In this document: positions 1 through 7,432 of the stretch, one piece after another
Layout of the letters: every line of letters begins with the position of its first letter
Position numbering within the stretch: the stretch's first letter is position 1
NCBI RefSeq assembly: GCF_001651875.1
Contig: NZ_LNQB01000073.1
Location: 124,001-188,000 of the forward strand
Length of the DNA: 64,000 bases
Origin: Sinorhizobium saheli
GTDB taxonomy: Bacteria > Pseudomonadota > Alphaproteobacteria > Rhizobiales > Rhizobiaceae
Reading direction: 5' to 3'
The notes under the pieces: model-generated
What the model was told of the DNA's origin: nothing
What the model saw: the letters and a program-made list of their open reading frames with translations, nothing else
Databases searched by the model: none
Position numbers and translations under genes: made by a program

Positions 1-550
1 TTCAACAATGCTGCATTCATTTCCAACCTCAGCGCCAGACCGACAACCATCTGGTTCTTCCGCATGGAGCGCGGGGCGGTTCGGTCGCTTCCGGAAGGGT
101 GCGCCGGGAAACAGCGCCGATGTGTCCAGAAGCAGCGAGTAACCGGCTCGGGCCAAGCCTCACGGCTTCCGCCGGGCCGCGCGGACGCGGCGGCCCGGCC
201 GCGGAATGTCGTCAGGCCAGCCCAACGGGCTCCTATCCATCAGAACTTACATTAACTTAGCTGCGTTCGGCCGTTATTCAATGGGGCTTTTTTGTGGCCC
301 CTCAAAGATTTGCTTCCTTAGCAAATGAGAAAGAACTGATCCTCATGCTAGGATCGGCGGCCTATAGGCCGGCGCGTATTATCAGACGCGCGTGGCAGCG
401 CTGGCGTTGCATCACGGGCTTCGAACGCCTAACTCCCATGTATGGGAAGGCCGGCCATCGCGCGCCGAGACGCAGATCCGACCGGCGTGCCGCCGGCGAC
501 ATCGTCACGCCCACATTTTCGGGCAAGCCGTCGCGAGAGGAGGAATCACG
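1..550. other. Left-edge region without a supported gene
   Basis: Short open frames occur on both strands here, but none has a convincing ribosome-binding site plus a recognisable product. One forward frame is open from the window edge to a stop near 255 and could be the 3' end of an upstream gene, but its translation is arginine-rich and looks like GC-driven noise. Positions 281-300 hold an imperfect GGGGC / GCCCC hairpin around a T-run. The last 15 bases carry the AGGAGG-like site of the next gene. Confidence 0.4.
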
Positions 551-1546
551 ATGAAGAAGGTCGCTGCCGTCGCGCTCGTCGTCATCGCCCTGGTGTGGCT
601 CCTCAACACGTCGCTTCTGGCAACGCCGCCCGCCGGCGCGCCGAAAATCCTCGCCCATCGCGGCATCCACCAGGTCTTCGACCTGGATGATGTCGGAAAC
701 GACACCTGCACCGCCGAGCGCATCGAGCCGCCGCGACACGGCTACCTCGAGAACACGATCGCATCCATGCGCGCGGCGCTCGACAGAGGCGCCGATGTCG
801 TCGAGCTCGATGTCCACCTTACTCCGGACCGCCAGTTCGCCGTCTTCCACGACTGGACGCTCGATTGCCGGACGAACGGAACCGGCGTCACCGAAGAGAC
901 GCCCATGTCGAAGCTGAAGACGCTCGATATCGGCTACGGCTACACCGCGGACGGCGGCAAGACCTATCCCTTCCGCGGCCGGGGTACGGGCCAGATGCCG
1001 ACGTTGACGGAGGTTTTCACCGCCCTTCCAAATGGCCGCTTCCTGATCAATTTCAAAAGCGAGCGGCGGGAGGAAGGCGCGACCCTTGCCGTTCTTCTCC
1101 GGTTCCACCCGGAATGGCGCAAACAGGTCTTCGGCGTCTATGGCGGCAGCGCCCCGACCCAGGAGACCCTACGCCTGATACCCGGGCTGAAGGGCTACGA
1201 CCGGCAGTCGACGCTCGCCTGCCTCGGCCGTTACGTGGCCTATGGCTGGACCGGCATCGTGCCGGAGGCGTGCCATGACACGCTGATCATAGTGCCCAGC
1301 AACTACGCCCCGCTCCTCTGGGGATGGCCGAACCGTTTCGCCGCCCGCATGCAGGCCGCGGGAAGCGAGATCATCCTTCTTGGCCCCCACGGCGGCGACT
1401 TCACCTCGGGCATCGACAGTGCCGCAGACCTGTCGCGGGTTCCCGACCACTTCGCGGGCTACGTCTGGACCAACCGGGCAGAGACGATCGCGCCGCTCCT
1501 CGGCCGGCATCCCGCCGCGTCGACCGATCAGGCCAACCGGCAATAG
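551..1546 (+). CDS. Glycerophosphodiester phosphodiesterase family protein
   Basis: A 331-residue protein likely to hydrolyse a glycerophosphodiester, or a related phosphodiester, at the outer face of the inner membrane. Residues 3-21 form a hydrophobic signal or anchor. The GDPD signature follows: LAHRG near residues 34-38, an ENT motif near 71, VELDVH near 88-93 and VFHDWTLD near 100-107, which supply the two catalytic histidines and the metal-binding acids of the family. The ATG at 551 has AGAGGAGGAAT just upstream, so it is preferred over the longer open frame that starts at 392. It lies 67 bp before arsR and is probably a separate unit. The substrate cannot be read from sequence. Confidence 0.85.
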   Translation: MKKVAAVALVVIALVWLLNTSLLATPPAGAPKILAHRGIHQVFDLDDVGNDTCTAERIEPPRHGYLENTIASMRAALDRGADVVELDVHLTPDRQFAVFHDWTLDCRTNGTGVTEETPMSKLKTLDIGYGYTADGGKTYPFRGRGTGQMPTLTEVFTALPNGRFLINFKSERREEGATLAVLLRFHPEWRKQVFGVYGGSAPTQETLRLIPGLKGYDRQSTLACLGRYVAYGWTGIVPEACHDTLIIVPSNYAPLLWGWPNRFAARMQAAGSEIILLGPHGGDFTSGIDSAADLSRVPDHFAGYVWTNRAETIAPLLGRHPAASTDQANRQ

Positions 1547-1591
1547 CCGCGCGCTCGCCAGCGCGAGCGAAGGGCGCTTGCATCGATCTCA

Positions 1592-1615
1592 ATATGTCGA
1601 TATATCCCGACATAT
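1592..1615. promoter_or_regulatory. Putative ArsR operator overlapping the arsR start
   Basis: A perfect inverted repeat ATATGTCG (1592-1599) / CGACATAT (1608-1615) with an 8-base spacer. The right arm runs into the arsR start codon at 1614. ArsR-family repressors typically bind an imperfect dyad near their own promoter, so this is a natural autoregulatory operator. Binding itself is inferred. Confidence 0.6.
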
Positions 1616-1970
1616 GGACGCTTCCGACGCAATCACAGCCCTCGCCGCCCTTGCGCAGCCAACACGGCTCGACGCGTTCCGGCTCCTCGTGAAGCACGAG
1701 CCGGATGGTCTGGCGGCGGGCGAAATCGCACGCCTCCTCGAAGTGCCGCACAACACCATGTCGACGCATCTTGCGCAGCTGCAGCGCGCGGGGCTGGTGA
1801 CGACGGAGCGACAGAGCCGGTCAATAATCTACCGTGCCGACCTCGTCGGATTGCGCCGCGTCATCAGCTTCATGCTCAAGGATTGCTGCGCCGGGCATCC
1901 GGATCTTTGCGTCCCGCTGATCGCCGATCTCAGGCCATGCTGTCTGTCAAGGGAGGAGACCCATGCCTGA
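1614..1970 (+). CDS. arsR: ArsR-family arsenic-responsive repressor
   Basis: A 118-residue winged-helix protein, first gene of the arsenic operon, expected to repress it until arsenite binds. The helix-turn-helix spans about residues 30-75 (LAAGEIARLLEVPHNTMSTH). The usual ArsR cysteine pair in the DNA-recognition helix (CxC) is not there; instead cysteines cluster near the C-terminus (DCC, DLC, PCC at about 86-112), as in other rhizobial and type 2-like ArsR proteins with a displaced As(III) site. The start at 1614 overlaps an inverted repeat. The stop overlaps a downstream ATG (1963) that opens a decayed reading frame, so arsR was once translationally coupled to another gene. Confidence 0.85.
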   Translation: MDASDAITALAALAQPTRLDAFRLLVKHEPDGLAAGEIARLLEVPHNTMSTHLAQLQRAGLVTTERQSRSIIYRADLVGLRRVISFMLKDCCAGHPDLCVPLIADLRPCCLSREETHA

Positions 1971-2033
1971 CTCGTCTACAATGCCTTCTTTCTTTGTACC
2001 GGCAATTCGGCGCGCAACATGGACTGCAGATAG
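1963..2033 (+). pseudogene. Remnant of a low-molecular-weight phosphatase-type arsenate reductase
   Basis: Between arsR and aqpS, the frame beginning TAC at 1977 reads YNAFFLCTGNSARN and then stops at 2031-2033. CTGNSAR is the CX5R active-site loop of low-molecular-weight tyrosine phosphatase-type ArsC, and VxxNVLFLCTGNSARS is the typical N-terminus of that family. The natural start would be ATG 1963, which overlaps the arsR stop, but it is in another frame: read from 1963 the product is a 26-residue nonsense peptide ending at the TAA at 2041-2043. A frameshift before the active site plus a large deletion after it explain the pattern. The intact downstream arsC is of the unrelated glutaredoxin-dependent type. 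The homology call rests on a short but diagnostic motif. Confidence 0.7.
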
Positions 2034-2042
2034 GACGAAGTA

Positions 2043-2744
2043 ATGCAGGAATTCGATCTGAGACGCCGCTGCGCGGCGGAGGCGCTTGGCACCGGCCTTC
2101 TCGTCGCCGCCGTCGTCGGTTCGGGGATCATGGCCGACAGCCTGACAGGCGACGACGCGCTGGCGCTCGTCGCCAATACCCTCGCCACGGGCGCGATCCT
2201 CATAGTCCTGATCACGATCCTCGGCCCAGTGTCCGGCGCCCATTTCAATCCGGCGGTGTCACTGATCTTCGCCCTTTCCGGCGACCTCAAGCGGCGCGAC
2301 TGCGGGCTTTATCTGGTTGCACAGGTCGCCGGAGCCGTCGCCGGCACAGTCGTGGCACACCTCATGTTCGATCTTTCACTGCTCGACGTCTCGGTGAAGA
2401 TGCGCACGGGGGCCGCACAATGGCTCTCGGAGGCGATCGCGACCTTCGGGCTCACCGCCACCATCCTTGCCGGGCTCCGCTTTCGGCGCGAGGCGGTGCC
2501 GTGGCTCGTCGGCCTCTACATCACCGCGGCCTACTGGTTCACGGCGTCCACGTCCTTCGCCAATCCCGCGGTGGCCCTGGCGCGATCGTTGACCAACACC
2601 TTCTCGGGCATCCGCCCCGTCGACCTGCCGGGTTTCATGATCGCGGAATTGCTCGGGGCCGTTTGCGCGCTCTCGCTGATGACCTGGCTCCTGCGGCCGG
2701 CCCGGCCCGTCGAAACTCCAACTTCCGCCGAGGTAACCCCATGA
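2043..2744 (+). CDS. aqpS: Aquaglyceroporin of the arsenic operon
   Basis: A 233-residue MIP-family channel with about six membrane segments. Both pore half-helices carry NPA: HFNPAV near residues 68-73 and FANPAVALAR near 172-181, the arginine after the second NPA being the selectivity-filter residue. In S. meliloti, AqpS replaces an ArsB pump and lets arsenite formed by ArsC leave the cell down its gradient. The gene lies between the remnant ArsC frame and arsC, whose ATG overlaps its stop (ATGA at 2741-2744), so the two are translationally coupled. Confidence 0.9.
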   Translation: MQEFDLRRRCAAEALGTGLLVAAVVGSGIMADSLTGDDALALVANTLATGAILIVLITILGPVSGAHFNPAVSLIFALSGDLKRRDCGLYLVAQVAGAVAGTVVAHLMFDLSLLDVSVKMRTGAAQWLSEAIATFGLTATILAGLRFRREAVPWLVGLYITAAYWFTASTSFANPAVALARSLTNTFSGIRPVDLPGFMIAELLGAVCALSLMTWLLRPARPVETPTSAEVTP

Positions 2745-3166
2745 ACGTCACCATTTACCACAATCCAACCTGCGGCACCTCACGCAACACGCTCGCGATG
2801 ATCCGCAATGCCGGGATCGAGCCGAGGGTCGTCGAATACCTCAAGACTCCCCCTTCCCGCGACGAGCTGAAAGCGATGATCGCGGCGGCCGGGCTGACGT
2901 TGCGCGAGGCCGTCCGGGAGAAGGGAACACCGTTCGAAGAGCTCGGCCTTGGCGATCCGGCGCTCGGCGAAGAGGAACTGCTCGATGCGATGATCGAGCA
3001 TCCGATCCTGATCAATCGCCCCTTCGTGGTCACGCCGCTCGGCGCGCGCCTGTGCCGTCCCTCCGAGGTCGTGCTCGACATCCTGCCGGATACGCACAAG
3101 GGCCCGTTCGTCAAGGAGGACGGCGAAGCCGTGCTCGATGCCGAGGGCAAGCGCGTCAACGATTAG
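2741..3166 (+). CDS. arsC: Arsenate reductase, glutaredoxin-dependent type
   Basis: A 141-residue thioredoxin-fold reductase that converts arsenate to arsenite using glutathione and glutaredoxin. The N-terminal YHNPTCGTSRNTL holds the catalytic cysteine near residue 10. RPFVVTPLGARLCRP near 93-107 supplies the conserved arginines that bind the oxyanion. Length matches the family. It overlaps aqpS by 4 bp. S. meliloti is described with arsH as the last gene of this operon; here arsC is followed only by a short repeat and the convergent era gene. Confidence 0.93.
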   Translation: MNVTIYHNPTCGTSRNTLAMIRNAGIEPRVVEYLKTPPSRDELKAMIAAAGLTLREAVREKGTPFEELGLGDPALGEEELLDAMIEHPILINRPFVVTPLGARLCRPSEVVLDILPDTHKGPFVKEDGEAVLDAEGKRVND

Positions 3167-3170
3167 ATCG

Positions 3171-3265
3171 GGATGCGCTCACATGTGTTCGCGCTACCGC
3201 TCTATCCATTTGTTTTGCCGCATTTGTGCGACGTCAGATGATTCCACCTGACTGCAAAATGCTCC
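3171..3265. repeat. Dispersed palindromic repeat, copy 1
   Basis: About 95 bp filling the whole gap between the convergent arsC and era stops. Near one end it holds the family core GTCAGgTG-N4-CAcCTGAC, with one mismatch in this copy, and the flank is GCATTTTGCA read on the minus strand. Related copies lie at 11491-11590, 22284-22372 and 60579-60640. Confidence 0.8.
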
Positions 3266-3273
3266 AGCGCTGA

Positions 3274-4203
3274 TTATTTCGGGAACTCGAGCCCCATCTC
3301 GCGGAAGCGTTCCGGATCGTCGCCCCAGTTCTCGCGCACCTTGACGAAGAGGAAGAGGTGCACGGGCTGCTCCAGGATTTCCGAGATCTCCTTGCGGGCG
3401 GCGGTCGAGATCGCCTTGATCGCCTCCCCGCCCTTGCCGAGCGCGATCTTCTTCTGGCTCTCGCGCTCCACGTAGATCACCTGCTCGATGCGCACGGAAC
3501 CGTCCTTGCGCTCCTCCCACTTCTCCGTCTCCACGTGAGACGCATAGGGAAGCTCCTGGTGCAGCCGCAGGAACAGCTTCTCGCGGGTGATCTCGGCGGC
3601 GAGCTGGCGCATCGGCAGATCGGAAATCTGGTCCTCCGGATAGTACCAGGGCCCTTCCGGCAGCGCCTCGGCAAGATAGTCCATCACGTCGTCGCAGCCG
3701 GAGCCGGACAGCGCGGAGATCATGAAGGTGCGCTCGAACGCGACCTTTTCGTTGGCCGCGGCCGCGAGCTTCAGGAGGTCCTCGGGGCGGACGCGGTCGA
3801 TCTTGTTCAGCACCAGGATCTTCGGTTGCGGAACCTCCTTCAGGCCCTTGAGGATCGCCTCGGCATCGCCCTTCAGCCCGCGCTCGCTGTCGATCAGCAG
3901 CATGATCAGGTCGGCATCCTTGGCGCCGCCCCAAGCGGTCGTCACCATGGCGCGATCGAGCCGGCGTCGCGGCTTGAAGATGCCGGGCGTGTCCATGAAG
4001 ACGATCTGGGCGTTGTCGTGGATCGCGATGCCGCGGATGATCGCGCGGGTCGTCTGCACCTTGTGGCTGACGATCGATACCTTCGCGCCGACGAGGCGGT
4101 TGACCAGCGTCGATTTACCGGCATTCGTCGCACCGATCAGCGCCACGAAGCCCGAGCGCGTCGGCGCGGCGCCGACGGTCGTATCATTTTTCGTTTCCGT
4201 CAT
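3274..4203 (-). CDS. era: GTPase Era
   Basis: A 309-residue GTPase that binds the 3' end of 16S rRNA during 30S assembly. G1 is GATNAGKST near residues 22-30, G3 is DTPG near 70, G4 is NKID near 130, and a KH RNA-binding domain fills the last third. I chose ATG 4203 with GGAAA just upstream; an in-frame TTG at 4239 would add 12 residues overlapping rnc. It is the last gene of acpS-lepB-rnc-era and starts 8 bp after the rnc stop. Confidence 0.95.
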   Translation of the reverse strand: MTETKNDTTVGAAPTRSGFVALIGATNAGKSTLVNRLVGAKVSIVSHKVQTTRAIIRGIAIHDNAQIVFMDTPGIFKPRRRLDRAMVTTAWGGAKDADLIMLLIDSERGLKGDAEAILKGLKEVPQPKILVLNKIDRVRPEDLLKLAAAANEKVAFERTFMISALSGSGCDDVMDYLAEALPEGPWYYPEDQISDLPMRQLAAEITREKLFLRLHQELPYASHVETEKWEERKDGSVRIEQVIYVERESQKKIALGKGGEAIKAISTAARKEISEILEQPVHLFLFVKVRENWGDDPERFREMGLEFPK

Positions 4204-4211
4204 GGTTTCCG

Positions 4212-4928
4212 TCAATTTCCGGCAGATCGCTTCTGCCAAACACCTTCACGTTCCAGCAATCTCGTGGCGGCGATCTGCTCGGCGCCGCGCTTGGAACGAT
4301 CGGTCCCCGTCTCCGGCGCGAGCCCGTCGACCTCGACGGTCACGGTGAAGCGCGGATCGTGATCGGGGCCGGAACGATCGTCCGTCCTGTATTTCGGCGC
4401 GACGCCGTACTTGGCATGCGCCCATTCCTGCAGTTCCGTCTTCGCGTCGCGGCGGGCACCGTCTGCGCTCGCGGCCCGATGCGTCCAATGCCTGAGCACA
4501 AAACGCCGTGCGGCCTCGATGCCGCCATCGAGGTAGATGGCGGCGATCAGCGACTCTACCACATCGGCGCGCACATTCATCATGTGCTTGCCGGTGATCT
4601 TCTTCACGTCGGAGCCGGTCCGGATGAATTCGTGAAGCGAGAGCTCGTCCGCCACCTTGGCGCAGCTCTCGGCACTCACGAGCTGGTTCAGCCGAACCGA
4701 AAGCTCGCCTTCATTGGCGTCGCTGAACGTCTGGAACAACAGTTCCGCCACGCAGAGACCAAGCACGCGGTCACCGAGGAATTCGAGACGCTGGTAGTTG
4801 ATCGCCCGACCGCTCCTGGCGCTCGAATGCGTCAGCGCCCGGTCAAGACGCTCCTTCTCAGCGAACTGGTAACCGATCGCGGCCTCGAGCCGCGCCCGGT
4901 CCTCCACGCTCAACGAGCGGCCCTTCAT
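4212..4928 (-). CDS. rnc: Ribonuclease III
   Basis: A 238-residue double-strand RNA endonuclease for rRNA and sRNA/mRNA processing. RLEFLGDRVLGL near residues 45-56 is the family signature, and the second acidic pair is in ADVVESLIAAIYLDGG near 117-132. The C-terminal 70 residues match a dsRNA-binding domain. The ATG at 4928 shares its A with the lepB stop (TGATG), so translation is coupled; a longer frame from 4976 is less likely. Confidence 0.95.
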   Translation of the reverse strand: MKGRSLSVEDRARLEAAIGYQFAEKERLDRALTHSSARSGRAINYQRLEFLGDRVLGLCVAELLFQTFSDANEGELSVRLNQLVSAESCAKVADELSLHEFIRTGSDVKKITGKHMMNVRADVVESLIAAIYLDGGIEAARRFVLRHWTHRAASADGARRDAKTELQEWAHAKYGVAPKYRTDDRSGPDHDPRFTVTVEVDGLAPETGTDRSKRGAEQIAATRLLEREGVWQKRSAGN

Positions 4929-5728
4929 CAGTGGACGACCTTGAACAGCCGATCGTAACGCAGGTTCGCCGGCCATTTCCAGACTTCCCGGAAGGACGTG
5001 TCGTTGCCGAGCGAGAAGAAGATCAGGCTCGCGCGGCCGACCAGGTTTTCCGCCGGAACGAAGCCGACGTCGAAGCGGCTGTCGGCGGAATTGTCCCGGT
5101 TGTCGCCCATCATGAAATAGTGGCCTTCGGGGACGATGAACTCGCGGGTGTTGTCGCCGCGCGAATCCGGAAACGCGTCAAGCGTGTCGAAAGAGACGCC
5201 GTTGTCCAGCGTCTCGCGGTAAACCGGGGTGTCGCCGCCCGTATCGTACTGGTCGTCGGCGCAGAAGGTGCCGTCCGGCACACGATCGACCGGCTTGTCG
5301 TTGACGTAGAGGATGCTGTTCCGGACCTGGATGCGGTCGCCCGGCAGGCCGACGAGCCGCTTGATGTAGTCGATGTCCGGGTTCGGCGGGAAACGGAAGA
5401 CGACGATATCGCCGCGTTCCGGCTCGCTTGCGAAGATCCGGCCGCTGAAGAGGTTCGGCGAGAACGGCAGCGAGTATTTCGAATAGCCGTAAGCGAACTT
5501 GTTGACGAAGATGTAGTCGCCGACGAGCAGCGTCGGCATCATCGAACCGGACGGGATGGTGAAGGGCTGGAAGAAGACGGTCCGGATGACCACGGCCAGG
5601 AGCAGCGCCTGGATGATGACCTTTACATTCTCCCAGAGGCCGCTCTGCTTCGCTTCTGTCTTCTCTTCCACTCTCAGTTTTTCCTTGTCGTCCTGTCCGG
5701 GAGGCACCCGCTCGTCGCGCTTCAACAT
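4928..5728 (-). CDS. lepB: Signal peptidase I
   Basis: A 266-residue inner-membrane serine/lysine protease that removes signal peptides from exported proteins. A membrane segment lies near residues 36-56. PSGSMMPTL near 61-69 holds the catalytic serine and YIKRLVGLPGD near 124-134 the catalytic lysine; GDNRDNSADSR near the C-terminal region is box E. The start MLKRDE at 5728 is chosen because the open frame continues upstream through acpS sequence in the wrong frame. It sits 110 bp after acpS and overlaps rnc by one base. Confidence 0.95.
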   Translation of the reverse strand: MLKRDERVPPGQDDKEKLRVEEKTEAKQSGLWENVKVIIQALLLAVVIRTVFFQPFTIPSGSMMPTLLVGDYIFVNKFAYGYSKYSLPFSPNLFSGRIFASEPERGDIVVFRFPPNPDIDYIKRLVGLPGDRIQVRNSILYVNDKPVDRVPDGTFCADDQYDTGGDTPVYRETLDNGVSFDTLDAFPDSRGDNTREFIVPEGHYFMMGDNRDNSADSRFDVGFVPAENLVGRASLIFFSLGNDTSFREVWKWPANLRYDRLFKVVH

Positions 5729-5838
5729 TGGTCTGCGCCCCTGAACTGTTCGTGCTGGCGCGGCGCTCGCGCAATCCGATCTATATGTCGCCGGTCCCCC
5801 GCGCTTCAAGCGTTGGCCCGGACTTCTCGGCAAGTGCT

Positions 5839-6258
5839 CTAAACCGTTCCCTCCACGGGGGCAACCGGGAGCGCCTCGATAATCACGAAAGCTTGTGCCA
5901 GCGGGAAATCGTCGGTGATCGTCAGATGGATGGCGGCGCGATGTCCGACGGGCAGAATGTCCTGGAGCCGCGCCGCGGCGCCGCCGGTCAGCTGCATCGT
6001 CGGCTTTCCGCCCGGCATGTTGACGACGCCCATGTCCTTCCAGAAGACCCCCTGGGCCAGGCCGGTGCCGAGCGCCTTGGAACAGGCCTCCTTGGCCGCG
6101 AAACGCTTGGCATAGGAGGCCGCGCGGTTCTTGCGGGCTTCCGATTTGGCGATCTCGATATCGGTGAAGCACCGATTGACGAAGCGCTCGCCGAACCGCT
6201 CGAGCGAATTCTCGATGCGGCGGATGTCGATGAGATCGCTGCCGATGCCGATGATCAT
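5839..6258 (-). CDS. acpS: Holo-acyl-carrier-protein synthase
   Basis: A 139-residue phosphopantetheinyl transferase that attaches the CoA-derived arm to acyl carrier protein. The two family motifs are present: [13 protein letters not shown] at about 4-16 and [14 protein letters not shown] at about 56-69, which supply the Mg and CoA ligands. ATG 6258 overlaps the upstream DUF2062 gene stop by 4 bp (ATGA), so the genes are co-transcribed. Confidence 0.95.
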   Translation of the reverse strand: MIIGIGSDLIDIRRIENSLERFGERFVNRCFTDIEIAKSEARKNRAASYAKRFAAKEACSKALGTGLAQGVFWKDMGVVNMPGGKPTMQLTGGAAARLQDILPVGHRAAIHLTITDDFPLAQAFVIIEALPVAPVEGTV

Positions 6259-6812
6259 GATGAACGTCCGACCCTTTGCGTCCGCGCCCGCCGACGTCGC
6301 TCCTGGAAGAGCCGGGCCGCCTGGTAGGAAAGCGGGTAGAAGATGACGGCGCCGGTCGCAGCAAGCGGAAGCGAGCCGATGAGCATCGGCTTGAAGACCG
6401 GCCCCCAAAGCTTGTCGAGCTCCATTTGCTCGAACATCCGGGCGATTTCGGCGCCGCCGAGGGCGGGTGTTGCCGGCGGCTCCGCGAGGACGATACCGAG
6501 CTCATAGGACGCCGTCAGGATCACCGGAATCGTGATCGGATTGGCGAGTGCGGTGGTGATCGCCGCCGCGAGCAGGTTGCCGGAGAAGACCGAAGCGACG
6601 AGGACCGCAAGAACGATGTGCAGGCCAAAGAAGGGCGTGAAGGACGAGGCGGCGCCCGCAGCCACGCCGACCGCGATCGAATGCGGAGACGAATTCAGCC
6701 GGAGGACGCGCAAGCCGATGTACCGGAACCCGCGCGACAGCCCCTTGCGCGGCCAGAGAAACGCGCGGAGTCTTTCGGACGTCGTTACCGGTTTTCTGCG
6801 CCTGAATAACAT
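6255..6812 (-). CDS. DUF2062 membrane protein
   Basis: A 185-residue inner-membrane protein of the DUF2062 family. After a basic N-terminus (MLFRRRKP), residues 45-95 form glycine- and alanine-rich membrane segments with the family pattern FxPFFGLH ... ANPITIP, and another segment lies near 150-170. It heads the acpS-lepB-rnc-era string with overlapping stop and start. The role is unknown; the position suggests envelope or lipid metabolism, which is inference only. Confidence 0.8.
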   Translation of the reverse strand: MLFRRRKPVTTSERLRAFLWPRKGLSRGFRYIGLRVLRLNSSPHSIAVGVAAGAASSFTPFFGLHIVLAVLVASVFSGNLLAAAITTALANPITIPVILTASYELGIVLAEPPATPALGGAEIARMFEQMELDKLWGPVFKPMLIGSLPLAATGAVIFYPLSYQAARLFQERRRRARTQRVGRSS

Positions 6813-7141
6813 TGTGCCGTCACGACCGCATCTTTAAGCGGGTCACGCCTCCAACCGGGGCGCGAGCCCGCACCTTGAAACGCCGCATGTCTGCGTCCTT
6901 GATGCGAGACGATCCAGGAACACATGCAGTAGGAATCATGCGGTAGACGGCCCGTCCGCCTTTCGCGGGCCGCAAGATAGGCGCGACACAGGCCGCATGC
7001 AAGCCGATGCGAAGGGCGGCAAAACCGCGCACGCCGTAGCGCCAGCCGGCCTGGCCAGGCGCCATTCGTCGGCGGGCGTTCTTTGGTATCGCGGCGAAAG
7101 GCAGCGTGTGCACGCGCCTTTTGCGACGTGCCCGTTCCGGA
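6813..7141. other. Intergenic region, no gene seen
   Basis: About 330 bp between the DUF2062 start and the stop of the DUF3563 small gene, both on the minus strand. The reverse-strand open frame here is arginine-rich without a family signature or ribosome-binding site. It probably carries the promoter of the DUF2062-acpS-lepB-rnc-era operon, but I cannot place it. Confidence 0.4.
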
Positions 7142-7294
7142 TCAGAAGCCGTTGCGGAACAGGCCGCGATCGATCTGACGCTGACGGTATTCGAGATCGA
7201 TGCGATCGACGGAGCCGTTCAGATAGGCGATTTCGCGCTCTTCGGTGGTGGGAACGTGCAGCGCACGGGTGATCTTCTTCAACTGCTTGAACAT
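7142..7294 (-). CDS. DUF3563-type small protein
   Basis: A 50-residue protein, MFKQLKKITRALHVPT at the start and EYRQRQIDRGLFRNGF at the end, with REIAYLNGSVDRIDLEYR in the middle. This matches the short DUF3563 family, common in rhizobia and burkholderias. There is no membrane segment. It is a free-standing gene between rsh and DUF2062, and the upstream sequence (minus strand) AACGAAGAGGTTTGCC offers a GAGG site. Function unknown. Its length falls below many gene-calling thresholds. Confidence 0.8.
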   Translation of the reverse strand: MFKQLKKITRALHVPTTEEREIAYLNGSVDRIDLEYRQRQIDRGLFRNGF

Positions 7295-7432
7295 GGCAAA
7301 CCTCTTCGTTTACCTCCCGACGCAGAAGATAGTTCATAGGCATGGGCGCCACCAGCGCCAGGACACGGGCGGCAGGCATGCGCTGCGCGCATGACGCCCG
7401 GATCGCCCGGCACCGCGGCCCGCCGTTGGCGC

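Noticed and set aside
281-300. Terminator at the left edge
   Set aside because: The stem is only five base pairs and the T-run sits in the loop rather than after the stem.
1883-3166. 427-residue reading that would fuse upstream sequence to arsC
   Set aside because: The part before 2741 overlaps arsR and aqpS in the wrong frame. arsC starts at the ATG overlapping the aqpS stop.
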